IMG/VR virus record: IMGVR_UViG_3300000101_000083
Location: 3,647 to 32,440 of that record
Reading direction: 5' to 3' (one strand)
Length of the DNA: 28,794 nt
Source: a virus
Translations under genes and position numbers: made by a program
Part shown: positions 8,662-17,764 of the stretch, in pieces
Position numbering within the stretch: position 1 is the first letter of the stretch
Layout: each line of letters opens with the position of its first letter
The notes under the pieces: generated by a model
Seen by the model: only the letters and a program-made list of their open reading frames with translations
What the model was told of the DNA's origin: nothing
The model's database searches: none

Positions 8662-9671
8662 GTGTAGTTGCGGCGGCAAGGGGGCAGGGGCTACGGCCAT
8701 CTAGCTCCTCTAATGTTTTAGTTAACTCCAGATTTCAGCAGGATAACTCCCCTGAATGGACAGATATAAATGGACGTTACGGGCCAGCTGATTTATTTAG
8801 AGCTTCTGGCGATTATACTCCCTTACCATCTTGGGGGCATTATTCAGCTATCTATAACTCTTACGGAACCTATGTAGGACTTAACATGCTTTTAGCTTCT
8901 GCTCCTTATACCCAAGCACCTTACCGCTCTGGTTATACCGATAGAATAATTAAATTGTTTGGTATTCAAGATTATAGAGCAACTAACGCTGCAAACATTA
9001 CCAACGCAAACCCTATACGGGGGAGTAATCAAACAGGCATATTTACTTCTGACAGTCAAACAAGAATGGTTGGCAACACAGAACCTACTGTTACTGTGTC
9101 TTCCTCAACAGCCTTAGATTCTACAGATGTTTGGGCTAGAACTACAGAGAATGGACAAGCTATAGATATTCCCGATAGCGCAACGTCAGTTAAATTCGGT
9201 GCTCAGATTCGTATTCCTGAAGGTGACAGATTAAGACCTTTAAATTTTGCAGGTATATACTGTACTGAAGACCGTGTAGAAAGTACCGTCAATGTTAGGT
9301 ATGTGAATTATTTTGCAATTCGACACACAGACGCTACCTTTACATTACCTACAGGCACAGCGACAGGTGGTAATCGAGAATATAACTGGAGCGGTCTCTC
9401 TACTGACACACGGGTAGATTCTCAGGCAAACCTCAGATATAAATTCTATGCGCCAGAAACTTCTACTATAACTGAACATGCAATGCTAGATCAAAACGAC
9501 TATAGTGAGTTTACAAAAGTCGAGTATACGTTTACGCCACAAACAGGGACAGGTCGCAAAATGATGCTCAATCTATTCTTTGCAGAAAGCCTTTCGTATT
9601 TAGACGAACAAAGCACCACTGTAAACACAGGTGGCTTCCAAGTCTACGATCCGTTTGTTGAGTTTACCTAG
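8658..9671 (+). CDS. Putative receptor-binding / tail fibre-associated protein
   Basis: This 337-aa protein overlaps the fibre gene as ATGA. It contains NVLVNSRFQQDNSPEWTDIN followed by GRYGPADLFRAS. This resembles the 'N-x-x-x-N-x-x-F-x-x-W ... Y-x-A-D-x-W/F' pattern found near the start of carbohydrate-binding or tip domains in phage fibres. The rest is predicted beta-rich with many aromatic residues. A second half runs from ATSVKFGAQIRIPEGDRLRP to the end and has ADGEWN-free, jelly-roll-like spacing. Coupled translation to the fibre suggests a fibre tip or partner. The precise receptor is unknown, and the assignment depends on position and composition. Confidence 0.6.
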   Translation: MSVVAAARGQGLRPSSSSNVLVNSRFQQDNSPEWTDINGRYGPADLFRASGDYTPLPSWGHYSAIYNSYGTYVGLNMLLASAPYTQAPYRSGYTDRIIKLFGIQDYRATNAANITNANPIRGSNQTGIFTSDSQTRMVGNTEPTVTVSSSTALDSTDVWARTTENGQAIDIPDSATSVKFGAQIRIPEGDRLRPLNFAGIYCTEDRVESTVNVRYVNYFAIRHTDATFTLPTGTATGGNREYNWSGLSTDTRVDSQANLRYKFYAPETSTITEHAMLDQNDYSEFTKVEYTFTPQTGTGRKMMLNLFFAESLSYLDEQSTTVNTGGFQVYDPFVEFT

Positions 9672-9682
9672 AGGAAATATAA

Positions 9683-9886
9683 ATGATTGCAACTATTGAA
9701 ATGACACTTAGGTGGTTAGATGATCCGAGTTCTGTAACACAACAAGAACTTGAAGAAGTATATAATGAAAGTTTTGATTACCTTCCTTCACCGCAAGCGA
9801 CGGCAGGTAGGATCGCAATAAAAGCCGCCATGGATAACGACTTAATCTTAGCTGAAGAGTTTGTTAACCGTTACCCCACAACTTAA
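9683..9886 (+). CDS. Small hypothetical phage protein, 67 aa
   Basis: This 67-aa frame has a good ribosome binding site, GAGGAAA at 9671-9677. It begins MIATIEMTLRWLDDPSSVTQ and carries a short helical segment (QQELEEVYNESFDYL) and a second one (AGRIAIKAAMDNDLILAEEF). There is no membrane segment or catalytic motif. It lies between the fibre block and a one-membrane-helix protein. I do not recognise the family. It may be a small virion or accessory protein. Confidence 0.68.
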   Translation: MIATIEMTLRWLDDPSSVTQQELEEVYNESFDYLPSPQATAGRIAIKAAMDNDLILAEEFVNRYPTT

Positions 9887-9901
9887 AAGGATTTAAACAT
9901 T

Positions 9902-10099
9902 ATGAATGAAAACGTGTCAACTCATGAGGTGTTATCTCGTATTGAAAAACATGAAGCCGAATGCGCTATCAGGTGGAAGAATGTAGAGTCTCAACTAAAC
10001 CGAGGCGGGAACATGATGAATAAATTAGAAACAAGAATATATGGATTTAATGCTATATTAGTCTCTGGAATACTTGCTATTTTATTTAAGATAGTGTAA
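9902..10099 (+). CDS. Small protein with C-terminal membrane helix (possible holin or XhlA-like)
   Basis: This 65-aa protein has an N-terminal charged helix (VLSRIEKHEAECAIRWKNVE), a short Gly-Asn turn, and one hydrophobic segment at residues 47-63 (YGFNAILVSGILAILFKIV region). This layout matches small phage membrane proteins of the haemolysin XhlA type, which assist lysis. A clearer holin lies at 27491, so a second lysis or membrane role, or an accessory to the fibre block, is equally possible. AAGGA at 9888-9892 serves as ribosome binding site. Confidence 0.65.
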   Translation: MNENVSTHEVLSRIEKHEAECAIRWKNVESQLNRGGNMMNKLETRIYGFNAILVSGILAILFKIV

Positions 10100-10110
10100 A
10101 ATCGGAGGCT

Positions 10111-10983
10111 ATGATAAAATTCTATATTCTAACATCAGACCACTTCCATTCTTTAATGAGACATAATAGTCCCAAGTATAGTAACATCCCTAAAGAAGAC
10201 ACTGTTATCATTATTAACAGCTTAGATGAAGAGTATATTAAACGAGCAGAAGCTTATTGTAAAAGAGAAGGTATAGAGTATCACATAACAGAGAGTAATG
10301 GAACCCCTGCAAAAGGAAAAAACTCTTTATTAGATATATTTCTTGCTTCTGATAACGATTACTGCGTGATGGTAGACGGAGATGATTTCTTAACACAGTA
10401 CGGTGTGGCTTACTACAAAAGCATAGAGAATAATAAAATTGTTCCTGATGCTCTTTGTATAACTAACGGAATTTCGCTACACACGATAAACGGTAAAACT
10501 GTTAAAGTTACATTAAAAGCTAGTGGGCATGAAGCGTCAGCGTCAGAATTATATGAACGTTTCATGGCTAACGGTAAAAATACTCACGAACAAGCTGTTG
10601 AATCAGCAGATAATTTAATGGCGTTATTTGACACACAAAAAAAATATTCAGAGAGAGGGCAGCCTTTTACACGGGTTACATGGCTAAGCAAGAAAGCCGC
10701 TAAGTTTACATTCGATGAAGACTTAGTAATAGGTGAAGACGCTATTCAACTTTTAAAATTAAAACATGAAGCGTACACAAACGATTTAAAATTTTATACT
10801 TTAAATGAACATCCTGTTACGTATATTTATGATCAACGAACTTGGGGGACAGTACGTGAAGTCTCTAAAGACGGCACAGATTTTAGTTGGGTACACCCCT
10901 ATACAAATAAGTTAAAAATTATGGAACTTAATAATCAACTCCATCCAAATAAATATCTACAAGAATACAGGCTTCTTACATGA
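10111..10983 (+). CDS. Family-2-type glycosyltransferase
   Basis: This 290-aa protein has the order expected of a GT-A fold family-2 enzyme. There is an N-terminal beta-alpha start (VIIINSLDEEYIKRAEAYCK), a KGKN segment at residues 68-71 where family members have 'ArN', and a DGDD at 89-92 that acts as the metal- and sugar-nucleotide-binding motif. GED at 208-210 occupies the place of the catalytic-base region in this family. It would transfer a sugar from a nucleotide-sugar donor, to an acceptor not shown by the sequence. The gene lies between fibre and internal-protein genes, has a CGGAGG ribosome binding site at 10103-10108 and overlaps the next gene as ATGA. Acceptor candidates include phage fibres or host surface glycans. 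The family call is fairly sure; the substrate is not. Confidence 0.78.
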   Translation: MIKFYILTSDHFHSLMRHNSPKYSNIPKEDTVIIINSLDEEYIKRAEAYCKREGIEYHITESNGTPAKGKNSLLDIFLASDNDYCVMVDGDDFLTQYGVAYYKSIENNKIVPDALCITNGISLHTINGKTVKVTLKASGHEASASELYERFMANGKNTHEQAVESADNLMALFDTQKKYSERGQPFTRVTWLSKKAAKFTFDEDLVIGEDAIQLLKLKHEAYTNDLKFYTLNEHPVTYIYDQRTWGTVREVSKDGTDFSWVHPYTNKLKIMELNNQLHPNKYLQEYRLLT

Positions 10984-13900
10984 AATCTAATTTAAGAAAA
11001 TCCTTAACTAAGCTACGTAATCGGAGAATTGTTGACGCTCCGACTTTACTGCATCTAGCATCGGGTGGAGTAATACAGAGTGGAGGTAGTAACTACAATA
11101 ACTCTCGTGTAGGCTCAGGTATGGGTGTCGGTGTTAACGGTAAAGTTAATACATATAAAGGTGGTGCTGGCGGCGGAAACTACGATAGAAATTACGGGGT
11201 CAGCCGAAACTGGTCTAGTCCCGGTGGGAATAGCTATGGGAGCACTACGGGCGGTTATACGAGTGGCTACGGTGGAGGCAATTCGCAGGGTTATAGCTAT
11301 GGTTCTAACAGCGGATATACAGGCCCTTCAGGTTCGTCTTCGTCTGGGGGTTCAGGACAGTCTGCGTCTGGAGGTTCGGGCAGCGGGGGCATTAACGAGG
11401 TTATTACAACGACCAATTATAGCCCTTCGGCAGCAGCAGATGCTTCTGCTTTTAATTCAGGTCAATTTAGCGGCCCGGGTAGCGTAAACTTTAATCCCGT
11501 AGGAGCTGCCACGGGTACGACCAACACTTCAAATTCTGGTGGTGGCGGTGGCGGTGGTGAAGACAAAGATAAAGACAAGGATAAAGACAAAGATAAAGAC
11601 AAAGATAAAGACGATACTTCAGAGACAGAGAATCAGCCTGCTCTGGGAGACACACAAGAACCTGTTGGCAATGGAGACGCAGACCCTAAAGCTGGGGATG
11701 TAATTGGTAAAGGTAAACTTGGAGAAGTTATCCAAGCAAACCCTGACGGCTCTATTCCTGAAGGCTTTACAGACACTGGAAGAACTTGGACAGACGCAAA
11801 TGGTAAAGTATGGAAGCTTACAGTTAAAGGAGCTTCTGGTGCTGACGACCCACGTATAAATGAGTTATTCACAGGCGGCTTTCAAACACAATTAAATGGC
11901 GCAACAGTCAATATGCGTTTTAATGAGGTATCAGAAGGTGGCGGGATACGTAACTTTGAAACTCTTGGAGCTGATGATAGTGGTATTGTTCCAGCTTTTG
12001 AATGGACAGTAGATGATGAGTCTGCTGTTTGGGCTGATCCTGATAGGGCTGAAACAAACTCACCTATTTACTTCCCACCAACTAATCCTAACATTGACCC
12101 CGATACAGGTTTAGCTATTGCTGTAGCTACTAACGATCCCGGAAATGTTGACGGCGAAACAAAAGAAGAAAATAATGATGATGAAGATGAAGAAGATGAA
12201 ACTTCTGATGAAAATATTCTAAGTTTTGACGACTTAGAAGACGATGAAGTCACTGACGAAAACTATGAGACTGATAACGAACAACCTGCTAACGGGTTTG
12301 AAGAAACTATCGACGATGTGATAACCGATAGTACAGGGGAGAGCGATGGCACCACTGCTGAGGCCGCCCCTAATTTACTCATCGACGGAGCTAAAGCTGT
12401 TGCAGGTTACACGGGCGACGTTTTAAAAGCTGTAATTCAAGAGTTCACAACAGATTTAGAAGAGACTGTATTACACCCTGCCGGAGCAGTGGCCGATATT
12501 TTAGACGCTGTGTTTGGCCCCGTAACAGGCTTTGTAGGTGAAAAATTAGCTGATGGACTAGATTGGACTTTAGAGACTTCACAGCTTGGAACTAAAATTG
12601 GCGACAGTAAAATTGCTAATTATTTAAAAGCTGTAGGCGCACAGGTTGGTGAAAACTTAACTACCGATTTCTTCAACACCCTATTAGATCCAACAGGGGC
12701 TATGTATGAAATTATAGGTTCCGCTTTAGATCCTATTACCGGCCCTATTGAAGACCATACTAGAGCTTATATAAACGCATACATCCTTTCACCACTGCTC
12801 GATGGGATACCTGCCAATATAAGGGATTCACGTTTTGGAACTATAATTGAAAATATAGTTGGTGATACTGTTGATGCTGTTTGGGATAATGTTTCAGGGG
12901 AAAAGGGTATACAGAATTTTAAAGCTGGGAGTTTCTTAGGGGAACTTGCAGCTAAAACTGATATACTACAAAGTGCATTAGGTTCTTCTTGGGATGAAAC
13001 AAAACTCTTATTGAACGACACTTGGGAGTGGGCGAATACAAATCTAGAAGAAGCGTATCTAAATGACACTTCAAAAGGCGGCACAGAAATAATCTTTAAT
13101 GAAAACCCTGCTGGCGACGGAGCTACGGACGAAGAAATTTCTACTGGTGGTGGTAATCCAGCAGATACAAATAATCCCGGAAACGAAATGGGCAATAACA
13201 ATAACGATGATGATACTAATGATGATGATGAATCAGATAATAACGGAGAAAACGACATGAGCTTTATTGATTACGGTGACGGCCTTGGTGGGGATACATC
13301 GGGTGACGGCTCAACTAACGGTGATGGGACGGGCAATGGTGATGGAACGGGTAACGGTGATGGAACAACTAATACTGGAAACCCTCAACCTACACTTATC
13401 CCTGACGCACAGGCAGGAATTACAAAAGTAGATGTCGATCAAGAAGGGCTTAACACTTCTACAGACAGCACTCAAACTTTAAAAGACCTTGCTAATGTAA
13501 CAACAGCCGGTGTAGGCCCAGTTACCACGCCAGCCGCTGTTACTGGTGGAGTTTCTGGAACTGCTAAAGACGCTGGTACGCTAATTCCTAAGACAGTTAC
13601 AGCCGTAGCAGCTGGCACACCCACTGACGTTACCGCAGCACAAGGTACGGTAAGCGACGCAGCTGTTGCAAAAGCAGACGCAGGTACACTGTCTGAAGGC
13701 TCCCTAGCTACGGTTTCCGATAGAGACGCAACAGCTGAAGCAGGAGCTATGGCTGGTGTAAATGAGTACGCTATAAGCACTGAATCTTATGTAGATAAAG
13801 TCACAGGTGCCAAAGTCGAGGTAGCTGCAACTCCTGACGCAGAGGCTAAGCAACGAGATGCAATCACCGATGATACTTACGCTGAAGGTGAAGCGGCTGA

Positions 13901-15854
13901 AATTATTAATACTATCGGCTACGAAGCTTCTCAAAGACGAGCGGTAACAGGCTCAGCAGCCACAGGAGCCGCCGTTGAAATGCTCGCAGAAGTGGGTGAC
14001 ATCCCACCTGCTATTGCGGCATCGCTTGTAGAAGATCCTGCAAGTGTACAAGCGCAGCTAGATGAGGCACCTGTAGAAGTAGTGGCAGCTATTGCGGCGT
14101 TACCTACAGAAGCTTTAATGTCTTCGCAGATTGAAAACCTTTTAGGGTCGATGGAAGAAGGTAAGACTCCTGTGTGGGCAAGACCCGCTGTAGATAAAGT
14201 AAATGCAATGATGGCCGCACGAGGTCTTGACGCTTCTACGGTAGGTCGAGATTCTTTATTCAATGCTATCATTCAAAGTGCTATGCCGATTGCTCAAGAC
14301 AACGCTAAAGCCCTTCAAGATAGAGCAGCACAAAACTTAGATAACCAACAGCAAGCTAATGTAACCACAGCTCAATTAGACATGCAGCGTCGTTTACAAA
14401 ATGTTCAGAACCGTCAGACAGCAGCGTCTCAGACAGCTCAGATGGCTAACGACATGAAAGTGTTGCAGAGTAAGTTTAATCAAGAAGCTAACATTACAAC
14501 AGCTAACCAAGCTCAACAGATGCGACTTTCGAACTTAGAAAATCGCCAACGTTCTGCGGAATTAAACGCTCAGAATGAACAACAGATGCGCTCGTTGAAT
14601 TTAAGCAACGAACAACAGATGGAATTAGCTAACTTAGAAATCCAAGCACAGACCGATAAAGATAATATGTCTGCGGTCAACCAAGAAAAACTAGCTGAGT
14701 ACCAAGTAGCGGCAGAGTTTTTAAGTAAGAATGCTGAGTTAAAACAATCAATGGACATAGCTAATATGTCTAATGAGCAGCAGATGAAACTAGCAAACTT
14801 ACAAGCTCGTAATGACGCAGCCTCAGATAACTTAAATGCAGCGCAACAAACTGAACTAGCTAACATGCAGAAAGATCTAAACACTAGATTAAAGTCTGCG
14901 GATATTGCTTCGTCTATGGGTGTAGCGCAGCTTAATGCTGATCAACAAAGAGCTATTACTAATGCTACTATGGTAGCTAATGTAGATATGAGTAAGTTTA
15001 ATGCTGAACAACAGGTTGAGTTAGCAAATAGTAAGTTCATGCAGACCATGACAGCTAAAGACTTTGATGCTGCAAATACAGCTATACTTCAAAATGCTAC
15101 AGCTATGGCTTCAATGGATATTGCAAATGTAGATCAACGGACTAAACTTGCAATCACAAACGCACAAAGCTTCTTAGCTATGGACGTAAACAATTTAAAC
15201 AATAAACAACAAGTGGTTGTTTTAAAATCACAACAAGATCAGCAGCGATTACTGTCAGATCAATCGGCAAAGAACGCAGCTAATCAATTTAATGCTACTA
15301 GCCAAAACCAAGCTGAGCAGTTTATGAAGCAGTTAGGCGCACAGATAGATCAATTTAACGTAGCTAGTGCAGATGCAATGAAGCAGTTCAATGCAGGCGA
15401 AACAAATAAAATGGCCGCTGTTAAATCTAACAATGATTTAAACGCTAAGATTGCCGACGCTCAAGTCAAAGCAGATATTGGTAAGTTTAATGCTAATATT
15501 CAAAATAGTAGAGATCAGTGGAACGCTGCAAATATTCAGGCTATTGAGCAAAGTAATATTGCATGGAGACGGACAGCTAATACCGCAGACACGGCAGCTC
15601 TTAACGCAGCTAACACACAGAACGTTCAGAACGCATATAATATGAGTTCTATTGAGCTATCACAAATGTGGCAACAGCAGCGAGACGACGCAACCTTTAG
15701 ACATAACTCAAAAGAAAATTATAACAATCGAGTAGTTCAACTGTACGGCTTAGCAATTGGTAGTGAAGCAGCCGCAGGAAATGTAGGATCTACATCTACT
15801 GGAGATTTAATCAATCATGTCACCGGAATTTTAGACGGCGGCAATACTAACTAG
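10980..15854 (+). CDS. Giant 1624-aa virion protein with low-complexity, acidic and coiled-coil regions
   Basis: This protein has clear segments. Residues 24-33 hold a LASGGVIQSGG motif. About 35-190 is Gly/Ser/Tyr-rich low complexity. (DK)8 lies at 195-210. Then come a beta-containing stretch, an acidic Asp/Glu/Asn linker (about 385-450), and a helical, moderately hydrophobic region (about 465-715). A second acidic, Gly/Asp/Thr linker includes three NGDGT(G/T)-type repeats. An Ala/Thr/Val-rich helical part follows. A long Gln/Asn-rich coiled-coil-like region (about 1100-1570) recurrently uses phrases such as SNEQQMELANL and NAEQQVELANS. Proteins with this type of Q/N-rich helical repeat occur in marine phage virions. 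It is probably an internal-core or ejection protein, or a long tail-associated one. No enzyme motif was seen. Its start overlaps the glycosyltransferase stop. Confidence 0.78.
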   Translation: MKSNLRKSLTKLRNRRIVDAPTLLHLASGGVIQSGGSNYNNSRVGSGMGVGVNGKVNTYKGGAGGGNYDRNYGVSRNWSSPGGNSYGSTTGGYTSGYGGGNSQGYSYGSNSGYTGPSGSSSSGGSGQSASGGSGSGGINEVITTTNYSPSAAADASAFNSGQFSGPGSVNFNPVGAATGTTNTSNSGGGGGGGEDKDKDKDKDKDKDKDKDDTSETENQPALGDTQEPVGNGDADPKAGDVIGKGKLGEVIQANPDGSIPEGFTDTGRTWTDANGKVWKLTVKGASGADDPRINELFTGGFQTQLNGATVNMRFNEVSEGGGIRNFETLGADDSGIVPAFEWTVDDESAVWADPDRAETNSPIYFPPTNPNIDPDTGLAIAVATNDPGNVDGETKEENNDDEDEEDETSDENILSFDDLEDDEVTDENYETDNEQPANGFEETIDDVITDSTGESDGTTAEAAPNLLIDGAKAVAGYTGDVLKAVIQEFTTDLEETVLHPAGAVADILDAVFGPVTGFVGEKLADGLDWTLETSQLGTKIGDSKIANYLKAVGAQVGENLTTDFFNTLLDPTGAMYEIIGSALDPITGPIEDHTRAYINAYILSPLLDGIPANIRDSRFGTIIENIVGDTVDAVWDNVSGEKGIQNFKAGSFLGELAAKTDILQSALGSSWDETKLLLNDTWEWANTNLEEAYLNDTSKGGTEIIFNENPAGDGATDEEISTGGGNPADTNNPGNEMGNNNNDDDTNDDDESDNNGENDMSFIDYGDGLGGDTSGDGSTNGDGTGNGDGTGNGDGTTNTGNPQPTLIPDAQAGITKVDVDQEGLNTSTDSTQTLKDLANVTTAGVGPVTTPAAVTGGVSGTAKDAGTLIPKTVTAVAAGTPTDVTAAQGTVSDAAVAKADAGTLSEGSLATVSDRDATAEAGAMAGVNEYAISTESYVDKVTGAKVEVAATPDAEAKQRDAITDDTYAEGEAAEIINTIGYEASQRRAVTGSAATGAAVEMLAEVGDIPPAIAASLVEDPASVQAQLDEAPVEVVAAIAALPTEALMSSQIENLLGSMEEGKTPVWARPAVDKVNAMMAARGLDASTVGRDSLFNAIIQSAMPIAQDNAKALQDRAAQNLDNQQQANVTTAQLDMQRRLQNVQNRQTAASQTAQMANDMKVLQSKFNQEANITTANQAQQMRLSNLENRQRSAELNAQNEQQMRSLNLSNEQQMELANLEIQAQTDKDNMSAVNQEKLAEYQVAAEFLSKNAELKQSMDIANMSNEQQMKLANLQARNDAASDNLNAAQQTELANMQKDLNTRLKSADIASSMGVAQLNADQQRAITNATMVANVDMSKFNAEQQVELANSKFMQTMTAKDFDAANTAILQNATAMASMDIANVDQRTKLAITNAQSFLAMDVNNLNNKQQVVVLKSQQDQQRLLSDQSAKNAANQFNATSQNQAEQFMKQLGAQIDQFNVASADAMKQFNAGETNKMAAVKSNNDLNAKIADAQVKADIGKFNANIQNSRDQWNAANIQAIEQSNIAWRRTANTADTAALNAANTQNVQNAYNMSSIELSQMWQQQRDDATFRHNSKENYNNRVVQLYGLAIGSEAAAGNVGSTSTGDLINHVTGILDGGNTN
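11562..11609 (+). repeat. Asp-Lys dipeptide repeat, (DK)8
   Basis: Sixteen codons alternate GAC/GAT with AAA (one AAG), giving a 12-base unit GACAAAGATAAA repeated four times in all but one base. It encodes a charge-alternating helix-prone or flexible spacer directly after a six-Gly run. Confidence 0.88.
13317..13370 (+). repeat. Three-copy 18-base tandem repeat coding N-G-D-G-T-G
   Basis: Units start at 13317, 13335 and 13353. Each reads AAY GGT GAT GGR AC- plus a sixth codon, GGC or GGT in the first two and ACT in the last. The Gly/Asp-rich product resembles a flexible or calcium-binding-like linker in the giant protein. Confidence 0.78.
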
Positions 15855-15864
15855 GAGAATTATT

Positions 15865-17094
15865 ATGGGCTTCGGAACAGAGTTTCAACAATTTGTTAAA
15901 AATCCTTTAGGCTATCTTGGAGATGCTGCCGAGAAAGTAGGTAAAGAAGTAAAAAGAACTTTAAAAAAAGCAGGTAAGTTTGCTAAAAAGATAGGCGTTG
16001 CAGGAACGATCGGTTTAATGTTTATAATGCCCGGTGTTGGCAACTACTTATCACAGGGGTTAACCAATATAACTAACGGCCTCTTAGGTATGGACAACCC
16101 AATAGCTCAAGGACTTGGGAGTCTTTTGGAGTTTACTAATAGGGTAGCTACTGACACTCGTAATTATATTGGGAATGTGTCTTCAGCTATAATTGATACA
16201 ACTAAAAACTTTGCAAAGACAGCAGCTAAGAAATTAGGTTTTGATGTAAAAGATGCTTCTGATACTTTCTTTGGAGAAGGTGATTCAGCATACTCAAGAA
16301 GTTTTGGTGTAGATTCTAAATTTCAAAACCTTAAAGATAATACATCAGATGATGCGTTAACTAAAGCCTTTACTGAGGCAGGGGTGGAGGCAGATAGTGT
16401 TATTATTAAAGATCAATTCGCTGTACCTACAGAAGATATTGTAACAAAAGCAAAAACACCTGTCAAGGCTAAAGATGCAAATAAATTAGGCGACGTAGAA
16501 CTTGAGACTGTGGACTTGACAGACTCTGTTTATTATGATAATATCCAAACTGTTATGCCGGAAGCTGACACATTAGAGATTCCTGCTTACGATGCAACTG
16601 CAATTAATTTAGACATTCCTACGCCAGCTCAACAGGACGTAAGAGATGAAGCGTCTAGAAAAGCGGCAGCAGATGCAGCGGAGGAAGACAAGCCAAGTTT
16701 ACTTCAAAGATCTAAAGACTATGTAGTTGACACGGCAATCAAAACTAAGGATGCAATTTTAGATACTGCATCAGATGCGCCTGCAATGTATGGTAATTAC
16801 ATTATTGAAGGTAAGGCTCAAGAAAAAGCTGGTGAGTATTTATACGGAACGGAAGAAGAGCAACTACAGCAAGCCATTGAAGAGCAGAGAGCACTTGACG
16901 CTGCACGTATAGGGCAGAGCGCAGGAATGCTACAGTTCCAAACAAACACAGGTGGGGCCTCTGACGGGATAACTACGCAGTACACGTCGCAGTACCAAGC
17001 TCAAACTTCGAACCCTTGGGGCTATAACGCTTATCAATCAAACGTGTATGGGAATAGAATGTCACAGTTCAGCCCAGCCGCTACATCATACTAA
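15865..17094 (+). CDS. Putative internal virion / ejection protein, 409 aa
   Basis: The N-terminus carries a basic, Lys-rich stretch (VGKEVKRTLKKAGKFAKKIG), then a hydrophobic segment (VAGTIGLMFIMPGVGNYLSQ) that could insert into a membrane, then alternating helical regions. A middle acidic part and an Ala/Asp-rich C-terminal half follow. The last ~40 residues are rich in Gln, Tyr, Asn and Ser (for example TSQYQAQTSNPWGYNAYQSN). The gene sits between two giant genes in the same direction, has an AGGAG ribosome binding site at 15853-15857, and is followed after 16 bases by the next frame. A basic, amphipathic N-terminus fits a role in DNA ejection across the envelope. No named family was recognised. 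Confidence 0.62.
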   Translation: MGFGTEFQQFVKNPLGYLGDAAEKVGKEVKRTLKKAGKFAKKIGVAGTIGLMFIMPGVGNYLSQGLTNITNGLLGMDNPIAQGLGSLLEFTNRVATDTRNYIGNVSSAIIDTTKNFAKTAAKKLGFDVKDASDTFFGEGDSAYSRSFGVDSKFQNLKDNTSDDALTKAFTEAGVEADSVIIKDQFAVPTEDIVTKAKTPVKAKDANKLGDVELETVDLTDSVYYDNIQTVMPEADTLEIPAYDATAINLDIPTPAQQDVRDEASRKAAADAAEEDKPSLLQRSKDYVVDTAIKTKDAILDTASDAPAMYGNYIIEGKAQEKAGEYLYGTEEEQLQQAIEEQRALDAARIGQSAGMLQFQTNTGGASDGITTQYTSQYQAQTSNPWGYNAYQSNVYGNRMSQFSPAATSY

Positions 17095-17110
17095 CAGAGG
17101 TAAATAACTA

Positions 17111-17758
17111 ATGGCAATACGAGAAGACGCAGCAGAATTTTTAACATCTGGTCAGGCTCCTATAGCAGGACAGTCTTTAACCAATGACCCTGAGAGTCCC
17201 CTACCTTTTGAAAAGGCTCCAAAGTTTGCAGATGTTCACGAAGCTGCTGAGTTTCTTTGGACTAAATTAATAGATGAGCAAACATACGTCACCATGATGC
17301 GGGGCTTAGCCGATGGAGTCCCTGTTATGGAGGTGGTTCAGTTAATATTAACTCAAGGATTTGATAAGGGTTTATGGAATCCTGATATGATGTTAATGTT
17401 AATCGAACCTACTGCGTACATGATTATCGCACTGGCTGAACGTTTAGATATTCCTATTGTTGTTTATGCGCAAGAACTTTTAGATGACGGGGAAGAAGAA
17501 AAAGTCTTAGGTGTTGCTTACGAAGAAGAAAAGATTCGAGAAATGATGCAGGCTTCAGAGACGGGTAGAGTTCCGCAAGGGATTGTTAGCCCAGCTATGA
17601 TGCAAGAAGTAGAGTCCGCAGCACTTCCTGATAAAGAAAGCATACTGGCAGATTCGACACCACAAGAGGTAGAAGCACCAGCTCAAGAAGAAATGGCACC
17701 AGCGCCTGAAGAGGCCCCACAAGATAGTTTAATGGCTCGTCCACAAGTAGAAGGGTAA
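17111..17758 (+). CDS. Small internal-type virion protein, 215 aa
   Basis: This 215-aa protein has a central helical region (MMRGLADGVPVMEVVQLILT, then GFDKGLWNPDMMLMLIEPTA and IALAERLDIPIVVY) with hydrophobic helices that resembles a conserved domain in marine podovirus virion proteins. The C-terminal third is acidic and rich in Glu, Pro and Ala (EEMAPAPEEAPQ), probably disordered. AGAGG upstream is the ribosome binding site. It lies inside the internal-protein cassette and six bases before the next gene, so it probably assembles with its neighbours. Its biochemical role is unknown. Confidence 0.62.
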   Translation: MAIREDAAEFLTSGQAPIAGQSLTNDPESPLPFEKAPKFADVHEAAEFLWTKLIDEQTYVTMMRGLADGVPVMEVVQLILTQGFDKGLWNPDMMLMLIEPTAYMIIALAERLDIPIVVYAQELLDDGEEEKVLGVAYEEEKIREMMQASETGRVPQGIVSPAMMQEVESAALPDKESILADSTPQEVEAPAQEEMAPAPEEAPQDSLMARPQVEG

Positions 17759-17764
17759 TAAGAT

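Noticed and set aside
11125-11487. A second plus-strand frame of 120 aa inside the Gly-rich region.
   Set aside because: It is out of frame with the main gene, and its odd composition reflects the GGT/GGC-rich codons of the real frame.
12767-13258. A long minus-strand frame of 163 aa inside the 1624-aa gene.
   Set aside because: It is a Ser-rich shadow of the acidic, GAT/GAA-rich coding strand with no ribosome binding site or motif.
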